A stretch of 64,000 nt of DNA. Source: Pratylenchus scribneri (Eukaryota > Nematoda > Chromadorea > Rhabditida > Pratylenchidae). The stretch covers positions 1,488,001 to 1,552,000 of the forward strand of contig JAQSEB010000012.1 in NCBI GenBank assembly GCA_030063045.1, written 5' to 3'. Of this stretch, positions 10,535 to 22,491 are shown piece after piece (the first letter of the stretch is position 1; each line of letters begins with the position of its first letter). The notes under the pieces are model-generated. The model worked only from the letters and a program-made list of their open reading frames with translations. It made no database searches and was not told the origin of the DNA. The translations under genes and the position numbers were made by a program.

Positions 10535-12765
10535 ATGGATAAAGAAAAAGCATTAAAATACCAAAATGGCACCATTATTAATGGTTCAATGGCACAACAA
10601 ACATCTTCGTCTTCTAATTCCATTGAAAATGCAAAAAATTGCATAGAAAGGGAACAACACCCTAATGAAGAATTTGACATTGACGCGGTCATTCGTAGTT
10701 TGGCCAAGGCCCTTGAGGACCCAAATTCAACCAGTCTTCCACATTATATTGACGCCTTTGCTGAGTTAAAAAAGTTTGTGGATAGAAATTTTAGGGATAA
10801 TCGCAAGAGATTTGATATGAAAAAATTTACTGCATTCCAATTTTACATATTATAAAATTATTTTTCGATGCAATATTAATTAATAAATTTTGTAAAATTG
10901 TATAGTCAAGTAAAGACTGATGAAAGATTACAAAATAAAAGGGGACATGGTCAACTGGCGACGGCGCTTGTAGCTCATGAAGGGCTAAACCGATATTGAT
11001 TTTTTTGGCATCAAATTAAAGAGCGCACTTTTGGCTATCGATTGATATAAAATTTATTTGATTTGGTTCAGAATTAACAGAGTTATAATTAAAAAACCAT
11101 TAAATATGACGACTATTATAAATTTCCGAATTTTTCATGGTTTTTTGAACACAAGTCCATCAAATCTTAATCAATATTAATAATTTTTATAACTATCGAT
11201 AGCCAAAAGTGCGCTCTTTAATTTGATACCAAAATCATCAATATCGGTTTAGCCCTTAAAGCTTTGTTCACAATGGTCATGTGCGTGTTCGTGTTAATGT
11301 TCGTGTTAGGCTAAAATCAATGTTTTTGCTGTGAACACCAACAAAAAAGCACGAACTCATTGTGAATAAAGCTTAATTAGCTACAAATGCCGTCACCAGT
11401 TAGGACGTCGCCCAGATGACCGCTGTCTCATTTAGTGATAAGGATAGGTTATCTTATTATCTGCCGCATTCTAATCCTAATCACCTATAATGCGGATCCA
11501 TCATTTCAAAAACAATCCGATGTCCTGGATAATTTTTATAGAAATACCAAAATTTCAGTACGAAAATCCATAGCAAATTAATAAAATTTTCTAATTTTTT
11601 AAATTTTCTCCCATTTCTAAGGCTCTTTTCAAAACTTGGTGTTGTCTTTTCGTTTGTGGAGACAGATTTGCGCAATAAGCACACAATTTTGGCCCAATTG
11701 CATGGCCAAGACCCACAAACATATGCCACAATTGAGCAAATGATCTATGCGGAATGTTTTGATGGGAAAGTGCCACCCCAAAATGGATGTATTTCCACTG
11801 AACCAAAACAGCCAAAAGCAGCTGGTTCAAGAACGCTGCTTCGATTACATAGGTTTACTATTTAAAATAAAAGGAATTTTTCTAATTTTTCTTATAAGAT
11901 CATTGGCTTTCCTCGTCCGTTTTGTTGAGTTGGTTCAAAAACCACCTTCACCCACAGAATCCACTTCGAATTTATTTCGAATGGCATATGCCGAAACACT
12001 CAGCAAACATCATACTTGGTTCGGAAATTTTACAAAAATTAGTTCAAATATGGTAAAATAGCAAAAATTTCTAAGGATTAGGGTTGCAAACTTTATTGCT
12101 CTAAAATATTATATCCCCAATGGATACTAATTTTTTGCATCAAAATAGTTTTTGACTTCTAATAAATCGGAAATCGGTATTAGAGTCTACATATCGTATA
12201 TCAATTTGTAGATCTCATCGAGACGCATAGAATTGTATATAAAATGTCATTTTTTGGCAAAAAATTAAAATGTTTAAAACCGAATACTGGAAATATGGTT
12301 TAAACGGTTTAACTCGCTAATGTTTCGATTTCAACAAAGAAATGCTTATGTCAAAAGACGCGTCTCGGTGAGATCTACAAATTGTTATAATATTTTAGAG
12401 TCTAATAAAACTTTCTCTGATTTATATTAGAAATCAAAACTATTTTTGGGTAAAAAATTAATATCCTTATTTATTAGGTATATCCGTGCTTCAGTTCAAT
12501 GTGCATCAGCAATGGTCCCAAATCGGGCGCAACTCATCAAAATAATGTTTGGCATAAATGAAATTGATAAATCCAATGAAATGGCCGATTTCGACGAAAA
12601 GCAACAAAAAATTGACCAAATTGCTGAACGATTTTTGGAGGTTAAATTTTTTTTTGAATTTTTAACAAAATATTTATTGCTAATTTTTGTGCGCAGATGA
12701 CTCGAATGGCCTATGAACGAGTGGAAAAATTTTATGGACAACATGGCCTTCTCGATTTGCCTTAG
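10535..12765 (+). CDS. cptp-like: Ceramide-1-phosphate transfer protein (GLTP fold)
   Basis: Cytosolic lipid carrier that moves ceramide-1-phosphate between membranes. Exon 1 starts at 10535 (FDIDAVIRSLAKALED, then LPHYIDAFAELKKF). Exons 11622-11852, 11899-12018, 12478-12640 and 12697-12765 follow in phase. Hallmarks of the CPTP/GLTPD1 branch are GVVFSFVETDL, SRTLLRLHR carrying the lipid-headgroup arginines, KHHTW, and the C-terminal KFYGQHGLLDLP, close to the family's own ending. The exon 1/2 junction does not resolve: exon 2 needs a phase-2 donor, and the only GT in the open part of exon 1 (after KKF) is phase 0. Intron 1 holds a TA-type palindrome with a second element nested in it; intron 3 holds a family B palindrome. 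Identity is sure; integrity of the first junction is not. Confidence 0.85.
10953..11401. mobile_element. Palindromic element, family A (copy 1), with nested insertion
   Basis: Long inverted repeat with ends AACTGGCGACGGCG and CGTCACCAGTT. The arms share CAAATTAAAGAGCGCACTTTTGG and its complement (shown here in overlapping pieces of the arm). It lies in CPTP intron 1. The same family recurs at 17199-17515, where flanking TA suggests a Tc1/mariner-type target. Confidence 0.8.
11260..11372. mobile_element. 113-bp TTAA-flanked element nested in family A
   Basis: Starts AGCTTTGTTCACAATG and ends CATTGTGAATAAAGC, with TTAA at 11256-11259 and 11373-11376. Taking it out makes the right arm of the host palindrome match its left arm again. 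A TTAA target is typical of piggyBac-type elements, but the ends do not show the usual CCC start. Confidence 0.75.
12130..12450. repeat. Palindromic element, family B (copy 1)
   Basis: Core GTAGATCTCATCGAGACGC on the left mirrors GCGTCTCGGTGAGATCTAC on the right; the outer arms carry TTCTAATAAATCGGAAA. Located in CPTP intron 3. Confidence 0.75.
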
Positions 12766-13039
12766 TTAGAAATTTTTGCATTTTGCTGCCATTTAAATGA
12801 ATATAAATAATCGAACTACAAAGAAGAAATTTTGACCAGACATTTTATGCTTTTACTTAATCCGCATTTTCATAATTTTTATACATATTACTACTATCCA
12901 TGTAACATTTTGTATTTTTGCATTTTTCAAATGAAATTTTGATGCAATTCTCAGTATAGAATTATAAATAACTATATAAATACATTGATAAATGAATATC
13001 AATCATTGGAATTAAATAAGAAAATATTTTTTACCAACA

Positions 13040-13370
13040 AAATTGTTTTTTTACCGACAAAAACAGTTTTTGATATCTAATAAATCAGAAACCTCTTTTA
13101 GACTGTAAAAACCTTATACCAATTTGTAGATCTCATCGAGACCCATCGATTGGTATATAAATTGTCACGGTTTGGGCCCAAAAAAAGAGTTTAACCGTAT
13201 AAACCACCTTTCAAGTTTTTGGTTTTAAACACTTTAGTTTTGGGACCAAAACCTAACATTTTATATATATCATTCGAAGCGACTCGATGAAATCTACAAA
13301 TTGATATAAAACCGGTTATTGATCTATTAGCTACGAAAAATAGTAACCCTTCAAAATAGTAGGAATTTAC
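13040..13370. repeat. Palindromic element, family B (copy 2)
   Basis: Carries the family B core TGTAGATCTCATCGAGACCC and an opposite arm with CGACTCGATGAAATCTACA. The outer module is TCTAATAAATCAGAAAC, as in copy 1. Confidence 0.75.
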
Positions 13371-13544
13371 TACATGAATCAAGGCAAAATTACTGTAAAT
13401 TAAATAGAATCCATACAATTATTTTTTTGCCATTTTTTATAAAATTGGGCCATAAATTTGGTGATTCAACAAATTCCATCGTTATTAAATTATAAATTTG
13501 GCCAAATTTACACGTAATTTTCTTCTCTGTGCCCATATGATTCA

Positions 13545-13840
13545 GCTCCATCCAATTTATGAATTATTCATTTCAATGAATTTTGAAGGAATTTGTTGGC
13601 TGATTTTGACGCTAAAAGCCGTCAATTCAGTCACTCCAAAATTAAATACTCTACGTCAATAAAAATCGGGAAAAAAACAAAAAAAGGATTGGTCGGAATT
13701 TCGGCGAATAAATCCTTTGTCCAAAATAAATTTAACATATTACAAATTTTTATCAAATGATTTCGAACCAGTATGTTCGATATGTTTTTAAGCCATTTCA
13801 ATGCGTCCACCTCGATAAAAACAATTGGCTATCAATATAA
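13545..13840. repeat. Direct duplication, left copy
   Basis: Shares CCAAAATTAAATA, AAAGGATTGG, AATGCGTCCAC and ATAAAAACAAT in order with 14105-14410. The two copies flank family C copy 1. Confidence 0.65.
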
Positions 13841-13847
13841 GAGAATT

Positions 13848-14085
13848 GGGTACTTGTCGGCTTTACGTCCTCTTTTTTGTTGAGAAGGGGAAAAGTGAAG
13901 TGATCCCTCCTTTGGGTGCTGGGGATAGGATCATTAGGAATGATTACCTTGGATGAGATCCTTCCTATCCCTGATTGATGATTATACATAGCCCTAAACC
14001 CTAATCTGATTACTCAAGAGGGGGGCCTTCACTTTTTCCCTTCTCGACAAAAAAGAGGAAGTAAAGCCAACAAATACCAAAAATT
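13848..14085. mobile_element. Palindromic element, family C (copy 1)
   Basis: Left arm GGCTTTACGTCCTCTTTTTT with GGGAAAAGTGAAG; right arm CTTCACTTTTTCCC with AAAAAAGAGGAAGTAAAGCC. The centre is rich in CCCTAAACCCTAATC-like words. Confidence 0.75.
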
Positions 14086-14104
14086 GCTTTGTGATTTTTA
14101 TGAA

Positions 14105-14410
14105 TCATCACAATTTCATAAATATGAAATTTGCCTTATTCAATCATTTTTGCTAATTTGCCGAAAAACCGTTGATTCAGTCGCCCAAAATTAAATAATC
14201 CTAGTCAACAAAATTTGGAAGACGAAAAGGATTGGCCCAAATTATCGGCGCTTTAAATTTTTTTTGTCCAAATACTTTAACATTTTTTTATATAAATTTT
14301 TATCACATTCCTCATCAGCAGCTCTAAAAACGGAACGTTTGATATATTTTTAAGACATTTCCAATGCGTCCACAGCAGAGCCCCAGCTCAATAAAAACAA
14401 TCGACTGTCA
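14105..14410. repeat. Direct duplication, right copy
   Basis: Diverged partner of 13545-13840, with a small extra segment (CATCAGCAGCTCTAAAAACG) not present in the left copy. Confidence 0.65.
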
Positions 14411-14590
14411 TCAATAAAAAAGGGCAATAGAGAGGGGTGGCTGGCCCGCTATTCTCACTTCCTTTTTCCAACCAATTCTCTCCTCTTCATTCCCCCAAAT
14501 GTGCGCCCCCGGTCGTTTCGTTTAAAGAGAGGACTTTTGGATCTTTTTGTCTAGGAGCCGTTTCGTGCGCCCAATTCCCCCAATGGGTTA

Positions 14591-14917
14591 GCCGACATTT
14601 GCGGACGAAATGGTCTGGCGATGATGGTGGTGTAAAGCTGTTATGGCATTATTATTAGGCATAAAATTAGCTACAAAATGACATCAAAATTATTGGCCAT
14701 TGTTGAGTATTCACCGAGTTATGGCCAAAAAATGGCCAGAAATACAATTTTAATTAAACCAGCGGTTTTTGGTCATAACTCTGTGAATATTCAACATTGG
14801 TCAATGCTTTTGATATCATTTTATAGCTAATTTTATTGCCTAATAAAATACTATAAACACTGCCGCAGCAATTTTACTATCTTCGGCATGATACCGTTTC
14901 GTCCACAAATGTCGTAA
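14591..14917. mobile_element. Palindromic element, family D (copy 1)
   Basis: Ends CGACATTTGCGGACGAAA and TTTCGTCCACAAATGTCG. Inner arms carry GCATAAAATTAGCTACAAAA and TATTCACCGAGTTATGGCC. Other copies are at about 45109, 53026 and 61265. Confidence 0.85.
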
Positions 14918-15327
14918 ATACTCCAAAATTCCTCTATTTTTCCAACCATTTCCCTCCCCTTCATTCCTCGATGACATTTCCTCCTTATTTATTTCCCAAT
15001 TCCGTTGGCGCGCCCTCATCACCAAAATGGAATTGGAAATTGGCAGAGGGAATGAATGAGGCGATGAGGGAGCGCATTTTGGTGTGGTGGTGCTGCTTTG
15101 CCTTTGGCGCTGACTAATCGACTTCCCCCTTTTTCTCCACATTTGCCTTCCTCCTCCCTTCCCTTCTCTTTTATTTTTGTCCCATTTGAGCTCCACTCTA
15201 TTCGCCATTTTTTCATCATTTCCCATTCTCAGCCCGCCGTCAGCCAAAATCCCTCAAGGGCGCATTTTTGCTGCTTTTTCGAGCCGTTTTTTTTAATGAT
15301 GAATTCGATTTTATGTATAGCATTCAA

Positions 15328-16095
15328 TTTTTGCCTGAGGCTAATTCTGCGAATTGTCTTGTTAATATAAAATTTGGCATAAAGGCAGAATGCGCTCAGC
15401 AGTTAATATTCGCCACCTGCTGCTCTGCTGTACCAAAATGAAATAATTTTTGGCATTAAATTTTTATCTTTAGGCTAATTCTGCGAATTCCTTTCAAATT
15501 ATATTAATTTGCCTAAAGGCAGATTGTATCCACTGCCATTCCTTAAAAAAGCCATCAGCCTTAGCCCGTTTCTGCTGATGATGAATTCCTTTAATTATCC
15601 ATTGGAACATTGTTACCGTAAATTTCCTATTACTAACCCATGGGTTACTAATTTTCAGAGACCCTCCGAGTGGCAACTTTTCTGAATTTTTTTGAAACTA
15701 AAAATGCTTATTTCGGCCTAATTTCACCTCTACATTGATTATTTTTGACATCAATTTTTCGAAGGGTGGGTTACTAATAGAGACTGGGTTACAAATAGAG
15801 ACTGGGTTACTAATAGGAAATTTACGGTATATTCCCGAATTTTTCATTTATAGCACCGGCAGATTTTGCCTTTAGGCTAATTTTTAGAATTCGCTTTTTA
15901 TGAATTATAAAAATGGCCTAAAGGCAGTTAGCCTTTTAATATTCGCACACATTCTCTCTCATCTTTGGCTCCTCTAATAAAGAATTTTACCATTTATTAA
16001 TTCTCAAATTAATGGGCTTTTTTCTATACAATTGCGCATATTATATTAACTAGCATAGAATTTTTGCCTAAAGGCTAATTCGCGAATTCCTGCGT
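15328..16095. repeat. Dispersed GCCTAAAGGC / GGCTAATTCTGCGAATT motif cluster
   Basis: The phrase GGCTAATTCTGCGAATT or a close variant occurs at about 15338, 15473, 15877 and 16072; TGCCTAAAGGCA-like palindromes occur at about 15380, 15514, 15912 and 16062. The spacing is irregular, unlike a simple tandem array. Confidence 0.6.
15611..15836. mobile_element. Palindromic element, family G (copy 1)
   Basis: Ends TTACCGTAAATTTCCTATTA and TAATAGGAAATTTACGGTA. The left arm has ACCCATGGGTTACTAATTTT; the right part carries three GAGACTGGGTTAC-like units. Confidence 0.8.
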
Positions 16096-16117
16096 GCGAA
16101 CTATTAAATGGTATAAA

Positions 16118-16493
16118 TGTTGCAGCAGATCTCGTTTTTTTCTGACAGAAATAGTGTAATGGCAGACATTGTAGTTTGGACTAATGGCCATATCTCAGTT
16201 CTAGGCCACTTAGAATTTTAATTCTTTTTCCTAGCTCTAGCTTACCCTACCCTAGTCCTAAAACCCATGCCGGCCTGACCATAGCCCTAGCCCTACCCTA
16301 GTTAAACCGGTTTGAAAACCCGAAATTTCAATTGGCCATAACTTTGGTTCAAACTTTTCAAATCTTTCTGAAATTGAAATCTTATAAAGAAAACCAACAC
16401 TGACGAATCGAATGAGCTATAGATCAAGTCTCTACGATAACTAGAACATGCCGAAAACGAGATCGGCTAAAAAAAGAGATCGACTGCAACATA
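16118..16493. mobile_element. Palindromic element, family E (copy 1)
   Basis: Ends TGTTGCAGCAGATCTCG and CGAGATCGGCT...GACTGCAACA. The interior has CTAGCCCTACCCTAG words and AACCGGTTTGAAAACCCG. An inverted copy lies at 52088-52461. Confidence 0.85.
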
Positions 16494-16981
16494 AATATAA
16501 AGACATAGAGATGGTTTTTATAATCGCTGTATTTGTCTCATTAGATTAATTTTCCACATTTTTCTTTTCATTATGATGATGATGTCCAAATGAAAATGTT
16601 GTGATTATTTCAATTAAGGAATTGATGGGTTATTTTTATCCAAATTGACATTTCCCGAAAAAGCAGACTAACTAAGCTCCTTTTATTAATCTATCACATA
16701 CATTTACATTAATTTTCCCACTTCTTTTCCTCTTCATTTTTTAATCCTCTAATACTCAAAAATATATATAAGAGGCCCCTAAAATCTTTCTAATCATTCA
16801 AGAATCGACACGGAATTGGGAGTGGAATTTATTTTTGCTTTCACCCTCCTCAAACAATTTCATTTAGTGTATATTTATTGAGCAAATAAAAACGATAAAA
16901 ATTTCATAAATTTATTCCATTTCAATCACTGATAAAAAAATAGATAAATTGTGAATTTAAATATAAATTTTTGGTGGAAAA

Positions 16982-18951
16982 ATGGCCGAACAACAACAAA
17001 ATCGTTTCTCCACAAATTCCTTCAAATCCCAACAATCCATCGAAGTTAACAATGAATTATTTTCGGCACCCACCCAAAATGCAATGCCGCCGGCATCGGA
17101 GGAGGAGGAGGCAAGGGAACCGGAACCGGATGATATTGTTCGGGAGGAGGATTTACAGAGTGAGGTACGGTGGAAATTCTGGGAAACATTCAACTAGGCG
17201 TCACCACTTATAGTTCATTAAGGACGAAACTGATGTTGATGATTTTGGTGTCAAATTAAAGAGCTCACTTCTGGCTATCGATTGATAAAAAATTTATTTG
17301 ATTTGGTTCAGAAATAGCAGAGTTGTACTTAAAAAACCTTTAAAAAAGACTATAAATGTGCACATTTTTAATAGTTTTTTAAGTACAACTCTGCTAATTC
17401 TGAACCAAATCAAATATTTATTATATCAATCGATAGCCAGAAGTGAGCTCTTTAATTTGACACCAAAATCATGTATACCGGTTTCGTCCTTAATGAGCTA
17501 TTAGCGGTGTCGCTAAGTTGAGCCATTGCCAATTTGTAGTGTACTGGGAAATTGTAATTATTTTTGTAAATTTATTGGGACAATTAGGGTTTATTGGAAA
17601 TATAAATTTCGAAAATTTTTTTTGAGGAGAGTTAAACAAATTTTAAATTAATTTCCAATTAATTTTTCTTCCCAATTATCAAGGTGGATTGTTCGGGTGG
17701 AGAAAGCCATTTGAAGCGAAATTCAATGGGTTCTGGCTCAATTACACGCGGTAATAAATATATTATTAAAAAATTTATTAAATTTTAAAAAATTGGTATT
17801 TATTGGATATCTGGGGGGGGGGGGGTGCAAAATAATCCATAATTATCAAAAAATCAATAAAAATTATATTAAAAAATAGAAAACAAAATTTTAAATAATT
17901 TTTAAATTGCCAGTTACCTTGAATTTGAGCCGCCAATCCAGCGAACAGCAACATGAGTCAATTGTAGTGGAGGAAACACAGGAAGAAAATGTTGAAGAAA
18001 TTGGCCAAAATGAACCGCAACAAGAAGTGGAACCAACAATACAAGGAAAAGCAGAGGAACAGGAAATTCATCAAGCTATGCAAAATTCGGAACCTCAAAA
18101 GGTTATATTCAGCAAAATTTTAAAAATTTATCGAATAAATAAAATAAAAAAAATATTTTGTTAAAAAAAACATTGAAAATAACAAGAAACAATTTTTTAA
18201 ATTAAAAATTTTAAAATCAATTTTAGACTCGTCGTCCTATTTCGAATGATTCCGATAACGAAAGTGTTGGCAGCCGACCACCGACTCCTTATCCCGATCC
18301 CGATCCTATTTCGAATGATTCCATGGAAAATGAGGACAACAAAATTGTTCGCCAACCACAGGCTTCTTCTCGTCCTGCCTCATTGCTCTCCGCCAATGGC
18401 CAACAATATCGCCACCCTCAATCAATGGAACAACAGCAACAAAAAGCGGTGGCCACGGAAAGTCCAAATGTTGAGGAGAAAGTTTTGGCTCAAATTCGTG
18501 CAAGAAGTGAGGAAATATTAATAAAAAAAAATTAATTTATTTTGTAGACAATGTCAAAAATTTGATTGCCAAATTCAATACGGCCACAGTTGGTGATGAG
18601 ACAAAGGAGAATGGGAGCAATATTGGTGGCGACAAACAGAAATCAGCCGCAGGTAAATTTTATTTATTTTTGTTAATTTTATAAAATTAATTTTCGACAA
18701 AGAATTAATTAATTTTTTGAAACTAATTATTTTTTAAATATTTGACAACTATTGAATAAAAATTAAAAATTATAATTTAAAGAAATTAAAGCATTATTTT
18801 TTATTAAAAATTTAATTTAAAAATTAATATCCTAAAAATTTTTAACTAATCCTTTTTAAAAATTTTAATTAATTTTTTCCACTTTTTTGCAGAGAATGGC
18901 GGCGGTGCAGTCAACATCAAAGCAATGCGCCAAAAATTTGGGCAACAATGA
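16982..18951 (+). CDS. Low-complexity, probably disordered protein, 293 aa
   Basis: Six exons in phase: 16982-17164, 17684-17750, 17914-18101, 18227-18506, 18548-18652 and 18893-18951. The start was chosen as the first in-frame ATG. No enzyme domain is visible. The sequence is rich in Q, E, S, P and N, with an acidic patch (SEEEEAREPEPDDI), a repeated PISNDS phrase around a proline-rich segment, and a better-kept C-terminus with NNVKNLIAKFNTATVGDET and the ending NIKAMRQKFGQQ, which may be short helical binding motifs. It may be a cytoskeletal or scaffold linker, but I do not recognise it. Intron 1 carries family A copy 2. Splice sites are canonical throughout, so it is likely expressed. Confidence 0.75.
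17199..17515. mobile_element. Palindromic element, family A (copy 2)
   Basis: Ends GGCGTCACCACTTATAG and CTATTAGCGGTGTCGC, with TA immediately outside both ends. Arms share GTCAAATTAAAGAGCTCACT and its complement. Located in intron 1 of the gene at 16982. Confidence 0.85.
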
Positions 18952-21160
18952 AATGAATGGAATATGATGAGAATTTTGACTGTTGAAATGAAGAGGAAAA
19001 TGTGCTGAATTGTGCCTGCTAATTAATTATTTTTGCCAAAAGAATATTTTTAAATTTATTCAAACATATCCAAAAATATATATTTTGCTTAGAAACAAAA
19101 CATTCCTAATTTTTGCACTTTATTCCAAATTATTATATTTTTAAATTCCTCTGTTTCCTTTCCTCTATTTTTGAAATAAATGCATGAACATATCAATATT
19201 TAATTACTCAATTAAATTAAATTAATATAAAATAATTTTATGCCATTAAAAAAAAACGAAATTTTTAATAAGACGCTTACAGGCAGAGGCAGGAGTCTAT
19301 TAGAATTAGCATTATATCCTAAATATGATTATCATATTTTTGATAATCCATCATCATAGATTAGATGTGCGGATCCAAAAAGAAATGCAACTGCTCATTT
19401 CATTTTTGTCCGACCTCATCAGAAAAATTAACTGATTAATCAATCTAATGGACAAAATTGCTGCCTACAGTATGGCAACATTGACCAATGCCCACCAAAA
19501 TGAAGTGAAATTTATTTTCAACTTATTATTTTTTTAAAAAAAGGTAATTTTTGATTGAAATTTGAGAGAATGAAATTGATTCGAAAATTTGTCAAACAGT
19601 CTCGAGAATTGAATAACAGCAATTCTTTTTGAAAAACAAGCAAAATTTGGCAGCATTTTCAAAACTAAAATGCCGAAGAACATTAAATGAGAGCAATAAT
19701 ATAAGAGCAATAATTTTTGTTGACACAAAATTAAAATATTCTGACAAAAATTTAGGTTCTGGATCTAGGGTTAAATTTGGTTTAGGCTTGGCCGTATACA
19801 AGAAGCCAACTATCACTTAAGTGTGTAATTTTACCAAAATATTTCAAATTACTCGCATTCCTGCTGTAGTATTTCATCAAAATACTGTAAATGTCATTGT
19901 CATAATAATCAAAAAATAAGTATAGATTCGTTATCAACACGCAAATTTATCCTAAGGACGTGTTTTACAGAATTTTTAGTTTTTGTGGCCCATAATCGAA
20001 AAGTAACTTTAAATTTTCCGTGCAATAAGTTTTTGAATTTTTAGAATGATTATGGTCGTGGCTTCGGCCACACCACACAAGTGTGCGGAATTACTCTTTA
20101 CATTTCCATTTTCGAACATATCCAATTTCCAGTGCAGAAAAGCTATTACTTCTTTAAATTAATTTGTACTGATTTTTGAATTTGAAAAGCAAAAATGTTA
20201 TCAATCGTGCAAAAAAATGCTTTAGAAATTGCTCTAAATATAAACAAATATTTGAAAATTAATAATTAAAAATGCCTCGTTGAGTGAAAATTCTTTTTAT
20301 TTAAAAAATTTGTTATTTTTTATTAATTTCCACAGCCTTCTTCAAAATACAAACAACTGCCCCAATCATGTGCAGAACTTTGCCATTGATGAATGAATTT
20401 GCTTAAAGAAAATTTGCCAGAGCTTATTAAGAAAAACTAATAAACGAATCTTCATCAAAATTCCACATTTCACTTTCCCAAGGTTCTTTACAATCATCTC
20501 AACAATAATTTATTCCAATTTTAATCTGCATTTGGATTTCATTTCTCAATGAAAATTCAAAAATTAATCTTCATTATACAAAATGATTCCATTATTCTCA
20601 ATACCTTTCGAACACACATTCCCATCTCAAAAATTGTCTCAGTGCACATTTTGCTCCATTAAAAAATACCAATACTGTTTTAAAAGCCGAATTTTCCATA
20701 TTATTTTATCTTCTTAGTTTATTTTATTAATCCCAAAATACTCCATCCTCCCCTCAATTTTAATTTTTAATATAAAATTCATAATTTATATAAAATTTAG
20801 AAAGGCACAACAATTTATGTAAAATAGAATAAATTGCTCTTTTCAGAAAAAAATTTAGGATTTAGATCAATTCTAATTGTTGGCCAGAAAGAATGGCCAA
20901 AAACCTTTTTTTGACACTATCTATCTTTGGTCATAAATTTTTGCAAATATCAGTCAAATCTATTAATTCCTTTTCTACTCATTTCGTTTAGTACAATAAA
21001 AAATTGTTAAACTTAAAGTCAATATTCGCAAAAATATGCAAAATTTGTTGGATTTTTCATTGAATAATAGTGCCCTATTTATAATCAAAATTAGAAATTT
21101 TAGCCACAATTTTTAGATTAAATATTACAAAAATAATTTCAAATAAATCTGTTCAAAAAA
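18952..21160. other. 2.2-kb AT-rich interval, no gene seen
   Basis: No supported exon. The part at 20510-20660 (TTCCAATTTTAATCTGC, AAATGATTCCATTAT) resembles 61080-61220, the 5' flank of the F-box-like/SPRY gene at 61.8 kb. It may be the old promoter of the truncated SPRY copy that follows. Confidence 0.5.
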
Positions 21161-21497
21161 TGAATCAACAAAACAACATTCAAGGCTGTCGATTACCAGT
21201 CGAATTGCTCAATGAATTGTTCGAATCAATACCTCTAGAAAATGCTTTTGTACTTCTAGCCAAAATGTCAAATGGCCTTTTGGCAAGAAATGTTCAAAAA
21301 ATGATTAACGGCATTAAAGAGGCAAATTAGAATATTTATTTGAAAATTGTAGAAATATATAGTAATTTTTAGGCCATGAAGAACAACAAATTGAATGAAG
21401 TGGATTGTGGATCCAAGTTAACAATTTATGAGAATGGACTTGTAGCCAAGCATTCTGCTGGCTTTTCTCGTATAATTATACAGTTAAAATTATTTTA
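21161..21497 (+). pseudogene. Truncated F-box-like/SPRY gene (first two exons only)
   Basis: Exon 1 begins with ATG at 21161 and encodes LPVELLNELFESIPLENAF and GLLARNVQKMINGIKE, nearly identical to the genes at 60.6 and 61.8 kb. Exon 2 (from 21373) encodes AMKNNKLNEVDCGSKLTIYE and breaks off after KHSAGFSR. The whole SPRY domain is missing; a family H palindrome follows about 100 bp downstream. The exon 1 donor reads GAG|GCAAAT, a GC instead of the GT found in the paralogs. Probably a dead 5' fragment, though a short protein cannot be excluded. Confidence 0.7.
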
Positions 21498-21599
21498 ATT
21501 ATTTTTTAGCGAAGATCCTCCAATAAGAAATACGAAATAAAAGCGAGAAAAACAACAAATAATGAAAGAAGAATCTCCACATGTTTTCATTCAATTAAT

Positions 21600-21880
21600 T
21601 TATGGAAATCATTTAATTTGGCAACAAAAACACTGAATTTGGCAACAACTTTTCGTGTCGAAAAAATTATATTTTTGAGGCCATATAACTTGGCCAAATC
21701 AGACTTCTTTAGGATTCCCTAACCCCTAGCCCTTAGCCCATAATCCCATCCTGCCCTGAACCCTAAACCCCTAGATAGGGCCAAGTTATATGGCCTCAAA
21801 AATATAATTTTTTCGACACGAAAGGTTTTTGCCAAATTCAGTGTTTTTGTTGCCAAATTTAGTTTATCTCATTAATTTAT
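21600..21880. mobile_element. Palindromic element, family H (copy 1)
   Basis: Arms TTTGGCAACAAAAACACTGA and TTTTTGAGGCCATATAACTT with their complements on the right. The centre is made of CCTAACCCCTAGCCC-type words. Second copy at 48735-48945. Confidence 0.8.
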
Positions 21881-22491
21881 TCGATTCATTAATGCTTGCT
21901 TTTGTTACATTAGATGAAAATTCATAATATCATTATATCGTTTAATTCATATCATACCATATTCCAATACGACGAATATTGTCGTATGATTTCAATGCTG
22001 TTAGAATTAATTTATAATATTATGATGCGATAATATTCTTCTATATAATCATCGTATAAATTTGTTTACAATTAAAATGATAAAAAAGTGAACTCACCTT
22101 TCGAAATAAAATAAGCATTCCAAAGAAAAATATCCTTTCATTTTGGCCAAACTGAAATAAAAATGGACAATGAAATAATCTAAACTTCTTATAATGGAAA
22201 GAAATCTTTTGCATTTGATAATGAAAAATTTGCTGCCATCCAGTTGTTGACTAAACTTGTTTATAGAAAATTGACAATGGAAAAATGACGAATCCTTCTT
22301 ATAATGGAAATAAATCTATTTAAATTTGGTGTTCTACCAATGCAAAAATGTGCAGTATTTCATTTACTATAATAAATCCTAAATCTGGCAAATGTTTTTA
22401 TTCATTTTATTTTTTTACATCTCAATTCCCCGCGAGGGCCTTCCACTTCCACTTCCACTCACACTTCCTTAAGTTATGTTTAATTTAAACA

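Larger units (their letters stand above)
12766..16981. other. 4.2-kb gene-free interval filled with repeats
   Basis: No supported gene. It holds family B copy 2, a direct duplication split by family C copy 1, family D copy 1, dispersed TTTAGGC motifs, family G copy 1 and family E copy 1. Open frames at 14437-15370 overlap on both strands and show no splice or domain signal. Confidence 0.6.

Noticed and set aside
14840..15247. 135-aa minus-strand open frame
   Set aside because: Low-complexity basic composition, overlaps the right end of family D copy 1, no splice sites and no homologous motif.
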